Shown piece after piece: positions 62,367 to 64,000 of a DNA stretch of 64,000 nt. The position numbers and the translations under genes were made by a program. The notes beneath the pieces were generated by a model, which saw only the letters and a program-made list of their open reading frames with translations, was not told the DNA's origin and searched no databases. Numbering within the stretch: the first letter of the stretch is position 1; every line of letters begins with the position of its first letter. The stretch is from Bacteroidales bacterium (GTDB lineage Bacteria > Bacteroidota > Bacteroidia > Bacteroidales > WCHB1-69). Location: the NCBI GenBank assembly GCA_017535665.1, contig JAFXTS010000029.1:20172-84171 (forward strand), read 5' to 3'.

Positions 62367-62995
62367 CGCGCAATGAGTTGAGTTTGACGATTAGAATCCA
62401 ACAGTGCAGGCAGCTGCTGCAACATGGCATCCACCCCATTAGAGGTGAGCGTGGCACCGGTGATGGCATCCACGCGGTTGGCGGCGGCCACCTGAGGCTC
62501 GCGGCCGGGTTTCAGCACCCTGACGGAAGTAGGGCGCCCGGCGGCATCGTACAGACTTTTCCCCACGAACTGCGACTGGAACTTCTCTTCCGTAATGTTC
62601 GCGCCCAGCCCGGGAGTTTCCGACTTGTGCGAGAAGGTCACGCCCTTGATGGTTTCACCATCTTGGGCAATCACCACATAACCCCAAATCGGTCCCCACA
62701 AACCCTTGCCATCCACACGCACCACGGAACCGGTCGTACCATCAGCACATTGCATTGTATAGCACTCCTTCTCCCCTTCCCCACGCACCGCCACCTTAGC
62801 AAACAGGTCGGCAGCGTCTTTGCCAGACATCTCATCGTAGCCGGCAGCACGCAGAATCTGCGAAGCCTTGTCGGCGGCAAAGTTCATCTCCTGCCGCGAC
62901 TTTAGCCCGAGCGTCAGTCCCGAAAGCAAAACCACCATCACCACCACAAGGATGCTGACATATATAAATATATAGGTGTTGCTAAAACTCTTCAT
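62363..62995 (-). CDS. nqrC: Na+-translocating NADH:quinone oxidoreductase subunit C
   Basis: A 210-residue subunit with one N-terminal membrane helix (about 8-30) and a periplasmic FMN domain. The covalent flavin Thr182 lies in DAITGATLTSNG. It is shorter than the ~255-residue Vibrio protein but complete in motifs. It carries electrons from the D/E iron centre toward NqrB. First of the nqrCDEF unit, 54 bases downstream of an outer-membrane barrel gene. Confidence 0.95.
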   Translation of the reverse strand: MKSFSNTYIFIYVSILVVVMVVLLSGLTLGLKSRQEMNFAADKASQILRAAGYDEMSGKDAADLFAKVAVRGEGEKECYTMQCADGTTGSVVRVDGKGLWGPIWGYVVIAQDGETIKGVTFSHKSETPGLGANITEEKFQSQFVGKSLYDAAGRPTSVRVLKPGREPQVAAANRVDAITGATLTSNGVDAMLQQLPALLDSNRQTQLIAR

Positions 62996-63049
62996 CGCAG
63001 GGATGCTACGCCAAAGCAGAAGCTGTACAAATATCTAATAGATAATGAT

Positions 63050-63637
63050 TTAGCGTTTGAACTTCACACCCAAAACGAGATTGACCATATTCTGTTTCCA
63101 GAAAGTCTTCTCGTCATACTGTTTGAACTTGCTGGCCGAAATGTCGTATTTGGCATCGAAGGTGAAAATCCAGAAGTCGATACCGATACCGGCCTGTGCA
63201 CCCCACTGGGCGAACCCAACGGCATCTTCGAAGTTGTCGTAGTCGCTACCGAGACGGAAACCCACACGGGGACCCAAGAAAATGCGAAGATTGAAATTCT
63301 TGTTATTGACAATTTTGTAACCCACGAGGAGCGGCACATCAATGAAATGCTGACCCACTTCGAAACTCTCTTCCAACTCGTTTTTGAGATCATCAAAGTT
63401 AGTGCTGCGGAACGAGTACATGAAAGAGGGTTCGAAATAAAACGAACGTCCGGCTCGGAGGAAGATACCCGCCTCGCCGCCGGGCTGCATCGTACTCTTT
63501 CCAATATAATTACTGAAATTGATGCCCACCTTGATACCACCAGTAAAAGCAGTGCCATTATAGCCAGAATCTTGTGCATGAAGGGCGAAGGGCATCATCA
63601 GTGCCAGAATGGCCAAAACAGAGAGAATTCTTTTCAT
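63050..63637 (-). CDS. Outer-membrane beta-barrel protein (PorT family-like)
   Basis: From the ATG at 63637 the product is 195 residues; an opening nine codons earlier is less likely. A signal peptide (ends ALHAQ) is followed by beta strands of a small barrel: GIKVGINFSNYIG, FYFEPSFMYSF, FIDVPLLVGYKI, GPRVGFRLGSDYDN, GAQAGIGIDFWIFTFDAKYDI, ending VNLVLGVKFKR. This matches the small Bacteroidota outer-membrane beta-barrel group, though function is unknown. It lies upstream of nqrC by 54 bases and could share its promoter (-7 box at 63682). Confidence 0.78.
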   Translation of the reverse strand: MKRILSVLAILALMMPFALHAQDSGYNGTAFTGGIKVGINFSNYIGKSTMQPGGEAGIFLRAGRSFYFEPSFMYSFRSTNFDDLKNELEESFEVGQHFIDVPLLVGYKIVNNKNFNLRIFLGPRVGFRLGSDYDNFEDAVGFAQWGAQAGIGIDFWIFTFDAKYDISASKFKQYDEKTFWKQNMVNLVLGVKFKR

Positions 63638-63681
63638 AATAATATTCTTTATAATAAATTGCAAATTATGATTTTAGGCGG

Positions 63682-63689
63682 CAAAGATA
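63682..63689 (-). promoter_or_regulatory. Bacteroidota -7 promoter box for the barrel protein and possibly nqrCDEF
   Basis: The minus strand reads TATCTTTG, 44 bases upstream of the ATG at 63637. No other -7 box stands before nqrC. Confidence 0.55.
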
Positions 63690-63905
63690 CAACTTTTTTC
63701 ACATTCGACAACAGAATGCAGTGAATTCAGGGCACAAAGTTTTGTTTGCCGTAGAAGAACGGTCGGATGGATGAAGGGGGAAAGATTCCCATCCTTGCGC
63801 ATTGACACATCCAGCATGATGATTTGTTTTTTTCGGATATGTTCATTTTCTTTGCGATTGCACAAACCTTAGATTTGCAGCCTGTAAATTTAAGGCAAAG
63901 GATTA
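63690..63905. other. Intergenic stretch near the right edge
   Basis: About 216 bases with a plus-strand -7 box near the right end and no supported gene. An open minus-strand frame inside it (63674-63865) overlaps the barrel-gene promoter and has no recognisable content. Confidence 0.5.
63870..63877 (+). promoter_or_regulatory. Bacteroidota -7 promoter box reading off the right edge
   Basis: TAGATTTG matches TAnnTTTG and points at an open frame beginning 63906. Confidence 0.45.
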
Positions 63906-64000
63906 ATGTGCATAGTTCGATATATTTTTAAATTACAGCCATTTAAGCATTGGCATTTATCAGATTGGGGATTGTGTTTTTTGCTACTATCCGAACAAAA
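63906..64000 (+). CDS. Possible start of an unidentified gene cut by the right edge
   Basis: An ATG at 63906 opens a frame of 31 complete codons that stays open to the edge (begins MCIVRYIFKLQPFKHWHLSD). It lies 29 bases after a good -7 box and just after AAAGGA. The visible part is too short to identify and could be chance. Confidence 0.3.
   Translation, partial: MCIVRYIFKLQPFKHWHLSDWGLCFLLLSEQ

Noticed and set aside
61159..62995. Rnf complex rather than NQR
   Set aside because: NqrA and an NqrF with 2Fe-2S, FAD and NADH domains are present, while RnfB and RnfC-type ferredoxin subunits are absent.
63674..63865. 63-codon minus-strand gene near the right edge
   Set aside because: It overlaps the barrel-gene promoter box, lacks a ribosome-binding site and has no recognisable motif.

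Overview
The window is a chromosomal stretch from a Bacteroidota bacterium, most likely an anaerobic member of the Bacteroidales. Support comes from TAnnTTTG (-7 type) promoter boxes in front of many genes, sparse Shine-Dalgarno sequences, type IX secretion (T9SS) C-terminal sorting domains, a gingipain-like C25 peptidase, FISUMP-domain surface proteins, DUF4476, a short ATP synthase epsilon subunit and an Na+-NQR respiratory enzyme. I found no rRNA, tRNA, CRISPR array, prophage or transposase.

Layout. 0-9 kb: a D12-type DNA adenine methyltransferase cut by the left edge, a LysM esterase, two tandem small lipoproteins, meaB, serS, a TPR protein, a MATE exporter and a VanX-like dipeptidase. 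9-16 kb: a pseudouridine synthase, the infC-rpmI-rplT operon (infC apparently starts at AUC), a beta-barrel protein, gmhB with a lipid A-type acyltransferase and a periplasmic binding-fold protein, then gapA. 16-23 kb: 3-methyladenine glycosylase, atpD-atpC, pcm, a DUF4476 protein, riboflavin synthase and a UvrA-like ABC ATPase. 23-30 kb (minus strand): nqrA-nqrB plus an unknown lipoprotein, a phosphopantetheinyl transferase, ksgA and rpsA. 30-30.5 kb: a GC-rich island of diverged palindromic repeats. 30.5-49 kb (minus strand): surface proteins (one frameshifted FISUMP protein, the C25 peptidase, two large adhesin-like proteins, two more FISUMP proteins), interrupted by a short-chain fatty acid transporter, a mini membrane protein and a 2-hydroxyacid dehydrogenase. 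49-59 kb: rnr, an esterase, a U32 protein, a glycosyltransferase fused to a degenerate phosphoglycosyltransferase, psd and a six-repeat T9SS cargo protein. 59-64 kb (minus strand): 5-formyl-THF cyclo-ligase, nqrF-E-D-C and a beta-barrel protein.

How the parts fit. All six subunits of the sodium-pumping NADH:quinone oxidoreductase are present, but in two operons about 33 kb apart: nqrAB with a lipoprotein, and nqrCDEF behind an outer-membrane barrel gene. With the F-type ATPase subunits, MeaB (methylmalonyl-CoA mutase partner) and a fatty-acid carrier, this fits a fermenting or fumarate-respiring anaerobe that uses a sodium gradient. The middle of the window is devoted to the cell surface: secreted protease, lectin-like FISUMP modules and long Ig/PKD-type adhesins.

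No clearly new defence or biosynthetic system is visible. The features most worth following are the split NQR locus with its attached lipoprotein, the non-canonical infC start codon, the palindromic repeat island, the surface-protein cluster and the glycosyltransferase fusion that has lost its catalytic loop.
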